Below the pieces are notes generated by a model. It had not been told where the DNA came from, did no database searches, and saw nothing but the letters and a program-made list of their open reading frames with translations. A DNA stretch of 64,000 nucleotides from Cordylochernes scorpioides (taxonomy: Eukaryota; Arthropoda; Arachnida; Pseudoscorpiones; Chernetidae): assembly GCA_030710605.1 (NCBI GenBank), contig CP092863.1:136467456-136531455 (forward strand). The letters run 5' to 3'. Shown piece by piece: positions 1 to 10,614 of the stretch. Positions within the stretch are counted from its first letter, which is position 1; the number at the start of each line of letters is the position of its first letter. The translations under genes were made by a program, and so were the position numbers.

Positions 1-142
1 GCTCTGGCACATTTGTAAATGCAAAAGTCGAACTGCTTTTCACATGTGTAGACATGTGGTGCACTTACAGTAAGATCAGTCGTCTACTTCTACTCACCAT
101 GATTATCATGGCCTGTACCACGTGTACTTGGGATAAGCAAAA
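1..142 (+). mobile_element. SINE-A, 3' part (truncated by window edge)
   Basis: Matches the 3' body of the tRNA-derived SINE-A family seen complete at 7433, 29376, 31649, 45511 and 49677: it starts at the gctctggcac motif and ends in the ggataagcaa motif followed by A/T. The tRNA-like head lies before the window. Confidence 0.8.
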
Positions 143-880
143 TATTTTTTTTTTTCCGAATAAAAAAGACAATACAAATACACTTGCATACATATATAAC
201 ACAAACATAGATGCACATAAACATAATTTGACCCAAAAAACCTATTTGCATAGGTATACAACAAAAACACAAATATAAATTTACACATACAAAACACATT
301 TGAATACATATATAACATAAACAAAGACACACAAACAAAAACACTTTTGTAGACATAAAACAAAAACACTTGCAAAAAAAAAACACACACAAAAATACAC
401 TTGCACACAAACAAAACACACTTGCACACAAACAAAACACACTTGCATACATATACATTACAAATACACTTGTATGCATATACAAAACAAACATATAGGC
501 ACAAAAATAATTTCATACAAAACATACTTGCACAGATATACAATACGAATAAAAACACATAAAAACCTAACTTTACACAAACATATTTGCATACATATAC
601 AACAAAAAGACACACATACACAAACAAACCACACATTTACCTACTTATGAAACAAAAACACATACAAACCTTCAAACACGCAAACGAAGCGCAGTTGCAT
701 ACATATACAGACATACATACAACACACACAAATACACAAGCAAGCACATTTGCATACACAAAATTCACACATACACTCAAACACAAACACGTACGCATAT
801 ACAAAAACAATCGCACACATACACATGCATACACACAAACAAAAATACACATCTACCTAAATACGGAGACATACAAAAAA
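143..880. repeat. AC-rich degenerate minisatellite
   Basis: About 740 bases almost free of G on the plus strand, built of variants of cttgcatacatatacaa and acacaaacaaaaacac with no fixed period. Long open frames on either strand (Cys/Val/Phe-rich or Thr/His-rich) come from the skewed composition and are not genes. Confidence 0.85.
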
Positions 881-882
881 TA

Positions 883-1503
883 AGACCAAATCCAAATAAA
901 TTAATAGTGTGTGACGTTTCGGTAACAGTGTAGTTACCATCATAAGACAAAAGAATAAATGAGAAAAAAATATCACAGCATGTTCTTAAATAGTCTTCTT
1001 CTTCTTTCTTATCTCCACTCAAACATATTAGGGTATCAGTTAGTAAAGCTTGTTGATGGTGTCTGTTTAACAACCATCATGACTGGGTGAAGTAGAATGC
1101 CTTTGTCATTAAAACTGGGACCACTACTCAGTGGCAGGCTGACTTAGCTCCAAAAGAAATGGCCGCCTCTGACATGAGAACAGACGCCATATGCAGCTGC
1201 TCCTAACATGGAATACAGACATCTTGTATCCCTGGATTAGGAGCCCTTACAGGGTACTATCAGCCAGGCCAGCTGAGACCAGGTTTTTTAGTGAGCTTGT
1301 TACTACTTCCCCTCCTCCTTTTTCATCCGTGCTTGGGACCGGCAAAGGCGAAGTCTTAAATAGTACTGTTATCAAATAACAAGTAAAAGTACTATTTAAG
1401 AACATGCTGCGATGTTTATTTTTTCTCATTTATTCTTTTGTCTGGTAACAACACTGTTACCGAAACATCACACACTAATTGATTTGGATTTGGTCTTATT
1501 TTC
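883..1503. mobile_element. Foldback element D (hammerhead-like, degenerate), split by retroposon E
   Basis: Left arm 883-993 and right arm 1365-1503 are reverse complements sharing gtgtgtgacgtttcggtaac and the agaacatgctg motif. In each arm a hammerhead-like core is recognisable but damaged: CTTATGA in the left arm (G5 changed) and a deletion of the CTGANGA box in the right arm, while GAAACGTC/GAAACATC follow. Confidence 0.7.
994..1354 (-). mobile_element. Retroposon E, near full length, with 10-bp target duplication
   Basis: Flanked by CTTAAATAGT at 984-993 and 1355-1364. On the minus strand it begins near gcctttgccggtcccaagc and ends with a gataagaaagaagaagaag tail. Same unit at 25335-25681 (+) and truncated at 20838-21107 (-). 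No clear pol III boxes; the purine tail and target duplication point to LINE-driven insertion, and the sequence resembles RTE-type LINE ends, which is only a resemblance. Confidence 0.75.
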
Positions 1504-1910
1504 TTATAACTATAATCTATAATCCAAATTGTGTGCTTTACCACAAATACGGTAAGTAAGACACACAATCACATACATAATACATTTATAGCTATGCAAA
1601 TTAACAATAAAAAATGATAATGATGATGAGCGATCATAAAAGAGACTCCTAAAATTAATTAATTTTACGATTTTTCAATGATAGCAGTGATACCAGATTT
1701 GTGGTTATAAAAGTTTTCCCTCAAATATAAAACTATTAATTTCAGAAAACCTTTATGAATCTTTTTTTTTTAAATCCGTATTCAATATTTGAGATTATTT
1801 TTTACTTACGTCAATGTTATCAGATTAATGTTTGTGAAAATATTTTTAAAAATCTATAAAATATCATAGAATAATTATTTAAAATCAATATAAATATTCA
1901 TTTTATCGTA
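1504..1910. other. AT-rich spacer, nothing recognised
   Basis: About 400 bases of AT-rich sequence; I see no coding signal, hairpin or family match. Confidence 0.6.
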
Positions 1911-2125
1911 AAGATAAAGGCTGCCTGGCTGACATTCATATTTCTTCACATAAAATAATATTTTTTCCATTGCAGTAAGGGCAGTAGAAATTGTTTAATT
2001 TCAAAAGGAATCTTGCGCGTTTAAAATAGTTTCGAATTTTGATAAAAGATATTTCGGCCAGTAAATATTTTTATTGTCTCGACGTTTCGACAAAAATCTT
2101 TTGTCCTTGTCAGGAGCGAACAAAA
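1911..2125 (-). mobile_element. Foldback family Q/F composite with decayed hammerhead motif
   Basis: Contains the family F phrase gcagtaagggcagtagaaat (about 1973-1992) and the Q phrase ttcggccagt, then on the minus strand 2079-2120 CTGACAA, a 7-bp stem II, GAAA and CGTC. The invariant G8 of the hammerhead box is replaced, so this copy should be inactive. Confidence 0.6.
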
Positions 2126-2283
2126 ATTAAAACATTAGGCAAAGCTTTAGAAATTATTCAAAGACTGCAAGGGCGTTCTCACGCGATATTTGAAATTTTG
2201 TAAAACATCTAAAGCACGAGTCTCGAAAAACAAATATTTAACTCACAAAAGACTATGATCTTTTAAATACATTATATAAATAT

Positions 2284-2518
2284 ATATATATGAAAAAACA
2301 ATAGGAAAAAATAAAAAATAAGTGGGTTAGGTGTTGATATTAAAAATTCGTGGATGGCTTTTCCTTGATTTATCAAGAAATTGGATTGGCCAAATATCAC
2401 GGAGCAAGCTAAATAAACGTTTAGTTTATTTTTGCTCCACTAGATGGCGCTCGGCCATCTAAAAAGCAGATGTGCTCGTGGTCAGGAGATGCCTTCTTTA
2501 TTTTTAATATATATATAT
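2284..2518 (+). mobile_element. Hammerhead retroposon J, single arm
   Basis: From 2347 (ttcgtgg) it matches the body of J found as a foldback at 58145-58560, through the tagatggcgctc motif to the tail gatgccttctttatttttaa and a TA microsatellite. The match begins within about two bases of the ribozyme cleavage position predicted in the full J copy; the preceding 60 bases recur at 32335. Confidence 0.75.
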
Positions 2519-2932
2519 AGTGAGAAGTTATAAAACAAAAATAATAGATTTTTATTGGATGAAGTAGTGTATCAGAAGAATTTGTTAAAAGAAGCAATGT
2601 TACAAAAGAAAGAATCTGTAAGCCTTTTCTCTTCCTTTAATAGAAAAGTAGCAAAGTGATGTTAAGTTTGTAAGATAAATAAAAAAAATCTTTCTTTACA
2701 TTCCATTTACTCCATAGAAACTTTGTAAATAAATTCCTGGTTATTTGGTCAAAAATAACATTTCTTATAACGAAAGGTGAAATTGTCTTAAAAGTAAACA
2801 GACGATTGTTGGATTAACTGTGTGGACATAAAATGGAAGATAAAAATTAAAAATGAGAAGTATAAAATTACCAATAAAAAGATTTATGAATTAAAAAAAA
2901 ATAGTTCTAAAAAATATCGAAATACAGTTAAA
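2519..2932. other. AT-rich spacer, nothing recognised
   Basis: No gene, no family match and no notable hairpin seen in this stretch. Confidence 0.55.
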
Positions 2933-2934
2933 CC

Positions 2935-3100
2935 TGTCTATACGCTCCCTCTTGGGACTCACCAAAATAGGGTGCTATAGAGAGGGGATGCTATAGACAG
3001 GTTAATTTTAATGTAAATCGCTTCGTACTACTTATTTAAAATCGGGCGCTATAGAGAGGGAGGCGCTATTTAGAGGGGGCGTTATAGACAGGTTTAACTG
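2935..3100. mobile_element. pogo-like MITE P1 (166 bp)
   Basis: Perfect 18-bp terminal inverted repeats CAGTTAAACCTGTCTATA, flanked on both sides by TA (2933-2934, 3101-3102). The interior repeats gctatagagaggg. Size, TA target and CAG ends fit a pogo/Tigger-type non-autonomous element. Confidence 0.8.
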
Positions 3101-3186
3101 TATAGTATTTATGTTTTTAAAAAAATATACTTTTTCCTTTTTATATAAAAATACACACATAAATTAAACGTATTAAGCCTATTTTT

Positions 3187-3366
3187 AAGAGTCAGTGGAC
3201 GAGTGGTTTAAACCCTGGATTCCCGACAGTCATGAACCGGGATTGAATCCCGCGTTAACCTTTTGTTTAATATGTGAATAACCTTCACATCTCATTCATT
3301 GTTGTAAATATCATAAACTAGGTTGTTCTTGTTGAGCGGTACCTAATAAAGTGATTTTGAAACAAG
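3187..3366 (+). mobile_element. SINE-C (tRNA-derived)
   Basis: tRNA-like head with box A-like gacgagtggtttaaacc and box B-like gggattgaatcccgc, then a body ending in a hairpin (aggttg...ggtacc) directly followed by AATAAAG. Minus-strand copies at 11549, 12054, 12246 and 59346, and one more at about 54900. Confidence 0.8.
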
Positions 3367-3404
3367 AAGAAAGGGTAAACATATTTTAAAATATAAGAAA
3401 AAAG

Positions 3405-3545
3405 CATCTTCAAATCGTGCAACTGAAAGTTGTTAATGGCGCAAGCCATCAGCAACTTTCAGTTGCATGATAAGAAGATGCCTTTTTCTTAATTTATGCA
3501 TCTTATCCCAGTACAAAATCACATTTGTACTATTTTTTTACATTT
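3405..3545 (+). mobile_element. Foldback family L, partial
   Basis: Carries tgcaactgaaagttg / gcgcaagccatcagcaac... in inverted order around a short centre, then the L tail catcttatcccagtacaa, as in the copies at 40255 and 48022. No ribozyme core is retained. Confidence 0.65.
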
Positions 3546-3658
3546 TAAAATATAGACTTGACTTAGATGAGCTTTGTCACTTTACCAGCTATAGCATCTC
3601 TTTGGTAGGGAAGAGACAGATTCTGCTTATTTCATATATAACCTCTCGTAGCTATTAG

Positions 3659-3925
3659 AGATTGAAACATCTTTATTACATCTTTCATATCCCTATATAT
3701 ATAAAAGTCAGTGAATGTATGTATGTATATAAAATAAAAGGATTTAAAAGCGCGAATGTTTCTTTTATACATAAAACGAACTTCTACTGTCCTTACTGCG
3801 ATGAAAAAATATATTGGGAGGGCTTGGCTCATCAGTGGTGAACCTGAAGTTCGTTTTATGTATAAAAGAAACATTCGCGCTTTTAAATCCTTTTATTTTA
3901 TATGTATAGATGGCGCGTTATTGCT
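3659..3925 (-). mobile_element. Foldback family F, variant F'
   Basis: Inverted arms gaatgtttcttttatacata / tatgtataaaagaaacattc enclose the F centre on the minus strand (CTGATGAGCCAAG). Ends next to atagatggcgcgttattgc, the terminal motif of the family. The GAAA half of the core is deleted here. Confidence 0.75.
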
Positions 3926-4290
3926 TTGTGTTAATGTATGTATGTATGTTTGTCGGCTATACACGTCCACAATACGTAACTAACCTGACTAAATTATTAA
4001 CAGTGTATAGAGTAGAATCTGGAAAAACCTATTGTGAAAATTTCAGGTCTCTATCCCAAATATTCTTCGAGTTATTTGTAAATTTGCGATGCAAATTTGC
4101 CCTTACACTCTCAAGAAACGTCTCTAGCAGTGAAGATGGGAGGTAATATCAGCTGACCTAATGTACACGTAAAACGTGTTTTTCTTGACACTTCCAATAC
4201 AAAATTTTCAAATATTGTTGTGAAAATTTGTATTTTTATTTTATATTTTAAATACACACAAAGTTTGGAGCGGGAGTTTCACAAGAGTGA
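3926..4290. other. Unassigned spacer
   Basis: Begins with a tgtatgtatgtatgtttgtc run like the leader of several animal transposons, and shows weak open frames without recognisable motifs. I cannot assign it. Confidence 0.4.
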
Positions 4291-4295
4291 CATCC

Positions 4296-4705
4296 ACTTT
4301 CTTCCTGTGGTGAATCTGTATAAGACTGGTGGTCTTAATAAAGCTGTATGTGTGTATCAAATATTGTTGGTGCTGCGCTGCCTGGAGTATAGGAGCTTCA
4401 TCTATGCTTCCTTTCTTCCTGTGGTGAATCTGTATAAGACCGGTGGTCTTAATAAAGCTGTATGTGTGTATCAAATATTGTTGGGGTGCTGCGCTGCCTG
4501 GAGTATAGGAGCTTCATCTATGCTTCCTTTCTTCCTGTGGTGAATCTGTATAAGACCGGTGGTCTTAATAAAGCTGTATGTGTGTATCAAATATTGTTGG
4601 GTTCTGTGCTGCCTGGAGTATAGGAGCTCTATCTATGCTTCCTTCCTGTGGTGAATCTGTATAAGACTGATGGTCTTAATAAAGCTGTATGTGTGTTATC
4701 AATTA
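4296..4705 (+). repeat. G array: four ~112-bp units of a LINE-type 3' tail
   Basis: Each unit contains gaatctgtataagac, the hairpin AAGACCGGTGGTCTT and then AATAAAGC plus a tgtatgtgtg tract. Larger arrays at 18350-18860 (-) and 30185-31395 (+). The core matches the 3' end of the LINE fragment ending at 44530. Confidence 0.85.
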
Positions 4706-5184
4706 GATAACAGAGATATTTTTAAAAGAACGAAAGGTATCGTGCAAGAACCCAAATCCCAGAAGACTTCAAAAGACATTTCCAGAATTATTAATTACCC
4801 CATATCGTGAGAGATAGACTATCACTAAAATAGAGAAACGAGAGATAATCTTATTACAAAAAAAAAAAAGAAAAGAAAGTGACGGGCAATAATCCCCAAA
4901 GGAAATCAGATCGAAGAGCCACTGACAGATCGTCCTTGGAGCAGCCATTAGAGCCGGGAACAAAGCCAGCGACGAGGTGGAAAAAAGCCTGATGACAGGA
5001 GCGACTTCTTAAATTAAAGTTTCCCGACAGAAATTAGCGCCTTTTATTTCTACGGTCATTAGTGCTGGTCGTAATTATGATTTTTTTTGTTAGTGGTAGA
5101 TACATAGCCTGGTGTCCAGGTGAACGCCTGGATAACCAACGTCTGTTTTACCTATCTTTCAATAGGATTACTATATCTTCTAGA
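4706..5184. other. Unassigned spacer
   Basis: No gene or repeat family recognised, apart from an A-run near 4860 and poly-T near 5083. Confidence 0.5.
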
Positions 5185-5838
5185 TAGTGGACATTGCTGC
5201 TGCTGTGATAGAGATGTACGGAGACATCTGAGGCTCTTCATTGGACACGACAACAACAACAGAACATTGACATAGACCCAGAACTTTACACGCCCAAGAT
5301 AGAGAACATTACAACTGCTGTGATAGAGATGCATGGGGATACCTGAGGCTCTTCTTTGGACACGACAACTACAACAGAAAATTGACATGGACCCAGAACT
5401 TTACACACCCAAGATAGAGAACATTGCGACTACTGTGATAGAGATGCATGGGGATACCTGAGGCTCTTCTTTGGACACAACAACAACAACAGAAAATTGA
5501 CATGGACCCAGAACTTTACACACCCAAGATAGAGGACATTGCGACTGCTGTGATAGAGATGCAATGGAGACATCTGAGGCTCTTCATTGGACACAACAAA
5601 ACCAACAGAAAATTGACATGGACCCAGAACTTTACACACCCAAGATAGAGGACATTGCGACTGCTGTAATAGAGATGCATGGAGACATCTGAGGCTCTTC
5701 ATTGGACACAACAAAACCAACAGAAAATTGACATGGACCCAGAACTTTACACACCCAAGATAGAGGACATTGCGACTGCTGTGATAGAGATGCATGGAGA
5801 CATCTGAGGCTCTTCATTGGACACAACAACAACAATAT
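5185..5838 (+). repeat. R array: about six 115-bp tandem units
   Basis: Units each carry gatagagatgcatgg, gaggctcttcattgg and end in a (caa)n tract; spacing of gcatgg is 115-116 bases. The (caa)n end and the LINE fragment directly after suggest serial duplication of a retroposon 3' end. Long frames across it are repeat artefacts. Confidence 0.85.
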
Positions 5839-6127
5839 CTCCCTGAGAGGGAGAAACTCCTCAGGCAGCTCTCGCCAGAAAACAAGACCATTCTGTGCGA
5901 ATTCCTCAACATGGCAATTGAGCATGTTGGGACAAGACCTCCATTATGTTCAAGCGCCTATCCGGACTCAGGGCGGCTTGTAGCCCTTGATGTAATCTAG
6001 ACGTCCCTCGGGGAAAGCCTCAAGTCTGATGTTATGTATATATTTTATTATATAATGCTGATAGCTGTAATCTTGTTGAAAGTTTGATTATATGTTGACT
6101 GGAAGTCAATAAAGTATGTTTCAATCA
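5839..6127 (+). pseudogene. LINE-type 3' end with short coding remnant
   Basis: An open stretch to a stop near 6000 encodes a remnant containing LSPENKTILCEFLNMA and ends before a 3' untranslated part with hairpin TTGACT-gga-AGTCAA (6095-6109) overlapping AATAAAG. The minus-strand fragment at 6340-6575 encodes a clearly related peptide (SPKHKTILFLDTAM), so this is conserved retroelement coding sequence. The domain itself is not one I recognise. Confidence 0.6.
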
Positions 6128-6339
6128 CAAAAATTTAATCAATAGGATTATGAAACATGATGGCGTGAGTTGATCTACCTCGTGTTCTCTAAAGTGGGCG
6201 GTATCCTCCCAAAAGGACAATTGACAATTAAACAACTTTATTGACATCTCGTCAACGTTTACACTCACAAAGAGTTATCAGAGCAAGTTAAATATGATAA
6301 AAATATAATGATAAATAAATATTTACATTTAATATTTAC

Positions 6340-6575
6340 ATCAGGCGGAGCCCTCACCGAGGGGACGTCTGGATTACATCAGGAGCTTAAGGCCACCCTG
6401 AGTTCAGACAATCCCTCGCGAATAATGGAATCGCAGTCCCGAGCATGGCAGTGTCGAGGAACAGAATAGTCTTGTGTTTAGGCGAATGTCGCGCGAGGAG
6501 AGGCTCCCTAAAATTGGGCCATACGGCCGCAAATACGATCTCCTGGTCTTCTATAAGGAGGGGGCTGAAGCTTTC
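6340..6575 (-). pseudogene. LINE-type 3' fragment related to 5839-6127
   Basis: Read on the minus strand it encodes HSPKHKTILFLDTAM and then a stop, followed by gtaatccagacgtcccctcgg, closely matching the plus-strand 3' region at about 5990-6015. GC-rich relative to its surroundings, as for transposon coding DNA. Confidence 0.6.
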
Positions 6576-6629
6576 TAGGAGGATTAATAGTGACTTAAGA
6601 AGAATTAAGGGAGAATATATGTGGTATGG

Positions 6630-6900
6630 AGGTTGGTAAAAAAGTTATATAAACCGTTGAATTTGACTGCCACGACCAAGGATCGAATCCCGCCTTGGTA
6701 ACTTTTTTCTGAAAAGAAATTGCTTTAATATACCCCGAGATTACTGCAAAAATCCAATCCCACCAGTGAGTACAAGTAACCAAATGGAGCTCTAGCACAC
6801 TTATAAATGCAAAAGTCGACATGTATGTAAACATGTGGTGCACTTACAGTAATTGTAGTCGCATACTAACCACCATGATTATGATAACATACATAGGAAC
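6630..6900 (+). mobile_element. SINE-A, diverged copy
   Basis: Head (ggatcgaatcccgcc, box B-like), middle (accagtgagtacaagtaacc) and 3' body (acatgtggtgcacttacagt) of SINE-A are all recognisable but with many substitutions. A GA microsatellite (6942-6960) follows. Confidence 0.75.
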
Positions 6901-7199
6901 ACAGCATATGGTCTATGGAATAGCTCTGAAGTCCATTATAGAGAGAGAGAGAGAGAGAGAAGAATTATCTAAGGACATAAATGTGAAAAACTATGATATT
7001 GAAGGGGAAGTTACAGAATATGTCTTGCAAAGTGAGATGGTGACCCTAATTAGTATCAGAGCTCTAGGCTCTAGCTGATCAAAGCATTATTTCGGGAAAA
7101 AGCGTATCTTAATTTTTTATGTCAATAAAAACGGACGGAAATGTTTCTTTTTATTATAGCGCGATAATTTACGAGTTTTCAAACCTCACGCGGTTTTTT

Positions 7200-7375
7200 T
7201 TACTCCGATATAAAGTCCGCCCTAGACTGACGAGGGCCATTAGCCCGAAACCATGGTCTCTAGGTGGACACTTCTCAGTTTGTCCAAGCTGGTGTTGTGA
7301 TTTTGTCACCGACCCGAGGCCGCTAGTTTTCGGAGACAGTTAATAGATAGCGTTTATTTATAGCGTCTATTTTGA
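7200..7375 (+). mobile_element. Hammerhead retroposon K, single arm
   Basis: Starts with a hammerhead ribozyme (7221-7264) and continues with ggtggacacttctcagtttg, tgttgtgattttgtcaccga and ends near gcgtctattttgatgg, matching either arm of the K foldback at 26426-26875. Confidence 0.8.
7221..7264 (+). ncRNA. Hammerhead ribozyme, complete minimal type I (family K)
   Basis: Stem I CCTAGA (7221-7226) pairs perfectly with TCTAGG (7259-7264). Between them: CTGACGA (7227-7233), stem-loop II GGGC-catta-GCCC (7234-7246), GAAA (7247-7250), stem III ACC/GGT closing a 2-base loop (7250-7257; ACCATGGT is a palindrome) and C17 at 7258 giving a GUC cleavage site. All invariant core positions are present. 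Predicted self-cleavage follows 7258. The short palindromic stem III is typical of small hammerheads of Penelope-like elements and retrozymes, which may work as dimers. Confidence 0.88.
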
Positions 7376-7432
7376 TGGAAGTAGTAACCTTTATTTTTAT
7401 TTTATACTTTATTTTATTTATTTTTTATTTTA

Positions 7433-7742
7433 TGGGGGGTCGGTGGAAGGCTGGTATAAACCGTTGGTTTTCGACTGCTACGACCCGGGTTCGATTCCCG
7501 CATTGGACACTTTTTTCTGATAAAAAAAAGAAAATGCTCCAATGTCTCCCTATTCTTGCAAAAGACCAACCTCACCAGCGAGTGCAAGTAACCAAACGGT
7601 ACTCTGGCATATTTATTTGTAAGTGCAAACTGCTTTTCACGTGTTTAGACATGTGGTGCACTTACAGTAAAAGCAGTCGCCCTCTACCCACCATGATTAT
7701 CATGGCCTGTACCATGTGTACTAGGGATAAGCAAAAAAAAAT
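7433..7742 (+). mobile_element. SINE-A, full length
   Basis: tRNA-like head ggtcggtggaaggctgg ... cgggttcgattcccgc (box B), then cagcgagtgcaagtaacc, a 3' body with acatgtggtgcacttacagt, ending ggataagcaaaaaaaa. One of at least nine copies in the window. Confidence 0.88.
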
Positions 7743-9046
7743 ATATATATATACTCCAGACAAAAATACCCGTCTTCTACTCCAATTAGATACACCTATT
7801 AAAGAACCGTTAAGTTTGAAAAAAACTCGTCTTTTAGCTCGTTATAATATAAAAAACAATCATATGTTGTTCTTTGACTTTTTATGTTATTTATGGCTAT
7901 ATTATATTTATGATATATTATAAAATATATTATTATTTAGAAAAATATTTTTTAAATAATTATTCAAAAGATGAGAATAAAAATGTATTCAATGTTTTAA
8001 AAGAGATATATTTCTCCATGAACCACTCATTATTTATTCACTTCTCGACGTTTCGATTACTCCCTGTTACCCTCTCCCCTTTAAAGGAAATTCTTACACA
8101 AACTCCTAACAAGCAAATGATATTTAAAATCACGAATTTGAGAATACAAATCCTTATATCTATAAAAATGGAATCCAAAATCGATGTTTGTTATCGCGTT
8201 GCGCAAAATCTACAGAATCAATCATTATGAAATTTCGCATGTAGGTAGCTGAAGATTTCGTTTAACATATAGGCTATTCAAAAAACTAAAAAAGTTATTG
8301 AGCTTTTTTTGAAAAATATAAAACCAAAAAGCGTTAGTTCCAGCCTTTTACCGCTTGGGTGCAGCACTGGTCGCGACGATAAATGAATTTGATTGGTTAA
8401 TAATTAACACGTGGTTTGTTTACACGATGAATGTTAGTTTGTTCACACGATGAATGTTTTTAAAAGATAAGGTTATTCAATCGCCGTAAAACTTCAGGAA
8501 GTTATTTACTATACTACTGGGAAGATTTTGCTTTGAATTCGATTTGAAATAAATATTCTTTGAAATTTTATTTACAAATCTTCTACTTTCACTCGCAAGC
8601 AGCGCCTCTCGCGGCATCTGGTGAAATTATATTTACAAATTGTAACAATGCTTAAAATGTGTTCCAAGTATAATAAATTTAATTAGAAATATAGTAATAT
8701 AATATTCCAAAGACGTTGTAGAAAAATTTGGCATCTCAATATTAATATATATTTAAAGAAAATATTGTAACGTTTTTGTGTTAAATGTTAAAATGTTGTA
8801 ATGTTAAAATATATTTTTACATTGTTAATTTAATTTGCTGTTGTTTTATAATAATGGAGATGCGAATTTAATTGTTGTTGTTGTTTTTTATCGTTTGTTT
8901 ATATAAAAAAATTACATTGTATGTGATGATGATAACAAAAATGAATTTTTAAAAATATATATATAATTCATTGAGAAAAAAAAGAAATAATTAATTATAA
9001 AATCAACAAACGTGACAATAGCTTGCATAATATAAATAGAAAATAT
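7743..9046. other. AT-rich spacer with one decayed foldback motif
   Basis: Mostly unassigned. Around 8045-8095 a cgacgtttcgatta motif resembles the GAAACGTCGAGA half of a Q-type hammerhead read on the minus strand; the rest shows no gene or repeat I can name. Confidence 0.5.
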
Positions 9047-9186
9047 TTAATCTTCGAAATTTGAACAAATACACTTATGTTGTTGTTGATTATTCTTCAA
9101 GTCGTTTAAACAATCTCCATTAGGTTCCATTGTCTCAGCTTTTCTATTATAGTCCTGGGGTTTTTCCAGAAATCCTTTTTTGGAGG

Positions 9187-9387
9187 ATTGTGGACAAAAT
9201 TTAAAGAAGTTGTACCTTTCAGCATGTATATCAGGATTCAGACAATAACTCTGAAAGATATTACAGTGACCTTTATTGAAGACACACGAGATAACCAAGT
9301 GCGAACAACCTCTGTCTCTTAAAAAAGAAAGGCGACCGGCGACATAAAAATATGAAAATTTCTTAAGTTTTATTCATGAGTGTATGT
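9187..9387 (-). mobile_element. MITE H, single internal unit
   Basis: One 111-bp internal unit (the same as in the arrays at 42033, 51849 and 61768) between ends related to cactcatggacaaaactta; the right end is attcatgagtgta. The short minus-strand frame beginning MVISCVFNKGHCN is the unit's reading frame, not a gene. Confidence 0.75.
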
Positions 9388-9734
9388 CTATATGGTATTA
9401 ATACTTCAAAAAAATCCCATATTTCATCCCTTGAGCGTCAAACAAAAAGTTCCAGAACTGCATTTATCAATTTGATGTTATTCTCGATGTGTCTTACGCG
9501 AGGGAAATGTATCATTGATCTGAAAATTTGATCGACCTGTGGAACAAGGTCTGGGGAGTAAGCTGGGTGGGGTAAAAACTAAATTCTTACCAAATTTCAT
9601 TAAGTATTAACCACGCCCTGTAAAGCAGAGTATAAGAGAGTAACCCCATTCGCTTTATTAGAAAACATTTTTGAAAAGTCGGTTGAACACACAGCCTTGC
9701 ACGGTCTGGCATTTAGGTTGTTGTTACAGGTTCC
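9388..9734. other. Unassigned spacer
   Basis: No gene or repeat recognised. Confidence 0.5.
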
Positions 9735-10205
9735 ACACATAATCCTGACACTGAAATCCAGACAGACCAAAATTCCCCTACAAGGACAAATCCTGATACA
9801 GCCCAAAATCTCGACAGGAACAAAATCCCAACAGACCAGAATCCCGACACCCTAAATTCTGACAACACAAATTCCCTACAGGGAAAAAAATCCCTACAGA
9901 CCAAAATATCGACACAGTCGAATTAGGAAAAATTCCAGCAAATAAAAGAATCACTGCAATCAGGAATCATTTCAGGACGAGTTGTATCCAGTCAATTTGA
10001 AAAAACACTGACTCTTTCAAATTCAGATTATAAGTCCGGTTCGCCCGATTTGATTGAGTATTTGTATAACATTTTTATTATTAATTTTATGATTTGTCGG
10101 GAAATTGGTCTATAGGGAATTTGGTTGTCGGGATTTTTGAGATGTTGAGATTTTGGCTGTTGAGATATTGAGATAACGGAATTTCCGCTGTGAGGATTTT
10201 GATTT
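9735..10205. repeat. Inverted pair of short-period degenerate repeats
   Basis: Left side 9735-9915 repeats variants of gacagaccaaaatcccgaca at roughly 20-25 bases; right side 10095-10205 repeats its complement (gtcgggatttt, ggtctatagggaa). Together they form an imperfect foldback around a 180-base centre. Confidence 0.65.
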
Positions 10206-10614
10206 GGATCCGTTTCACCACGACCTATTACGACTATTACCAGCTTTTAGTGATCAAGGAACGCAATTCTCAAAATATTATATGACAATGAAAAGGCGAT
10301 CACTACATTATATACCCGACAATGGACGATAACCTAGTTGACAAGAAAGACCTATGTGAGTGACTCAAGTGCACACACACGTGCGACAACTAGAAGTGCC
10401 ATGGCTTACCTACCGCCTAACAGCTCCTGACAGGAAGGATCGTCTGCACCCAAATTCAGACGAGTTAGCTGTACCGTCTACTGGATGGTCTAGGTATGTA
10501 CACGGGAACACGTTCACACAATAGATAAATCTCCCAATTCACACAATAGACATGGCTCAAACTACCACTCAATATAAACAGACCTATATACTGGTAAATT
10601 AATTTATAATACAA
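10206..10614. other. Unassigned spacer
   Basis: Slightly GC-richer stretch (10300-10500) without a coding frame I can support. Confidence 0.5.

Noticed and set aside
90-850. Cys/Val-rich and Thr/His-rich proteins from the first kilobase
   Set aside because: Products of AC/GT simple-sequence composition.
5430-5925. Minus-strand 121- and 97-codon proteins
   Set aside because: Shadows of the 115-bp R tandem repeat; repeated peptide blocks follow the DNA period and the coding sense of the attached LINE is the plus strand.
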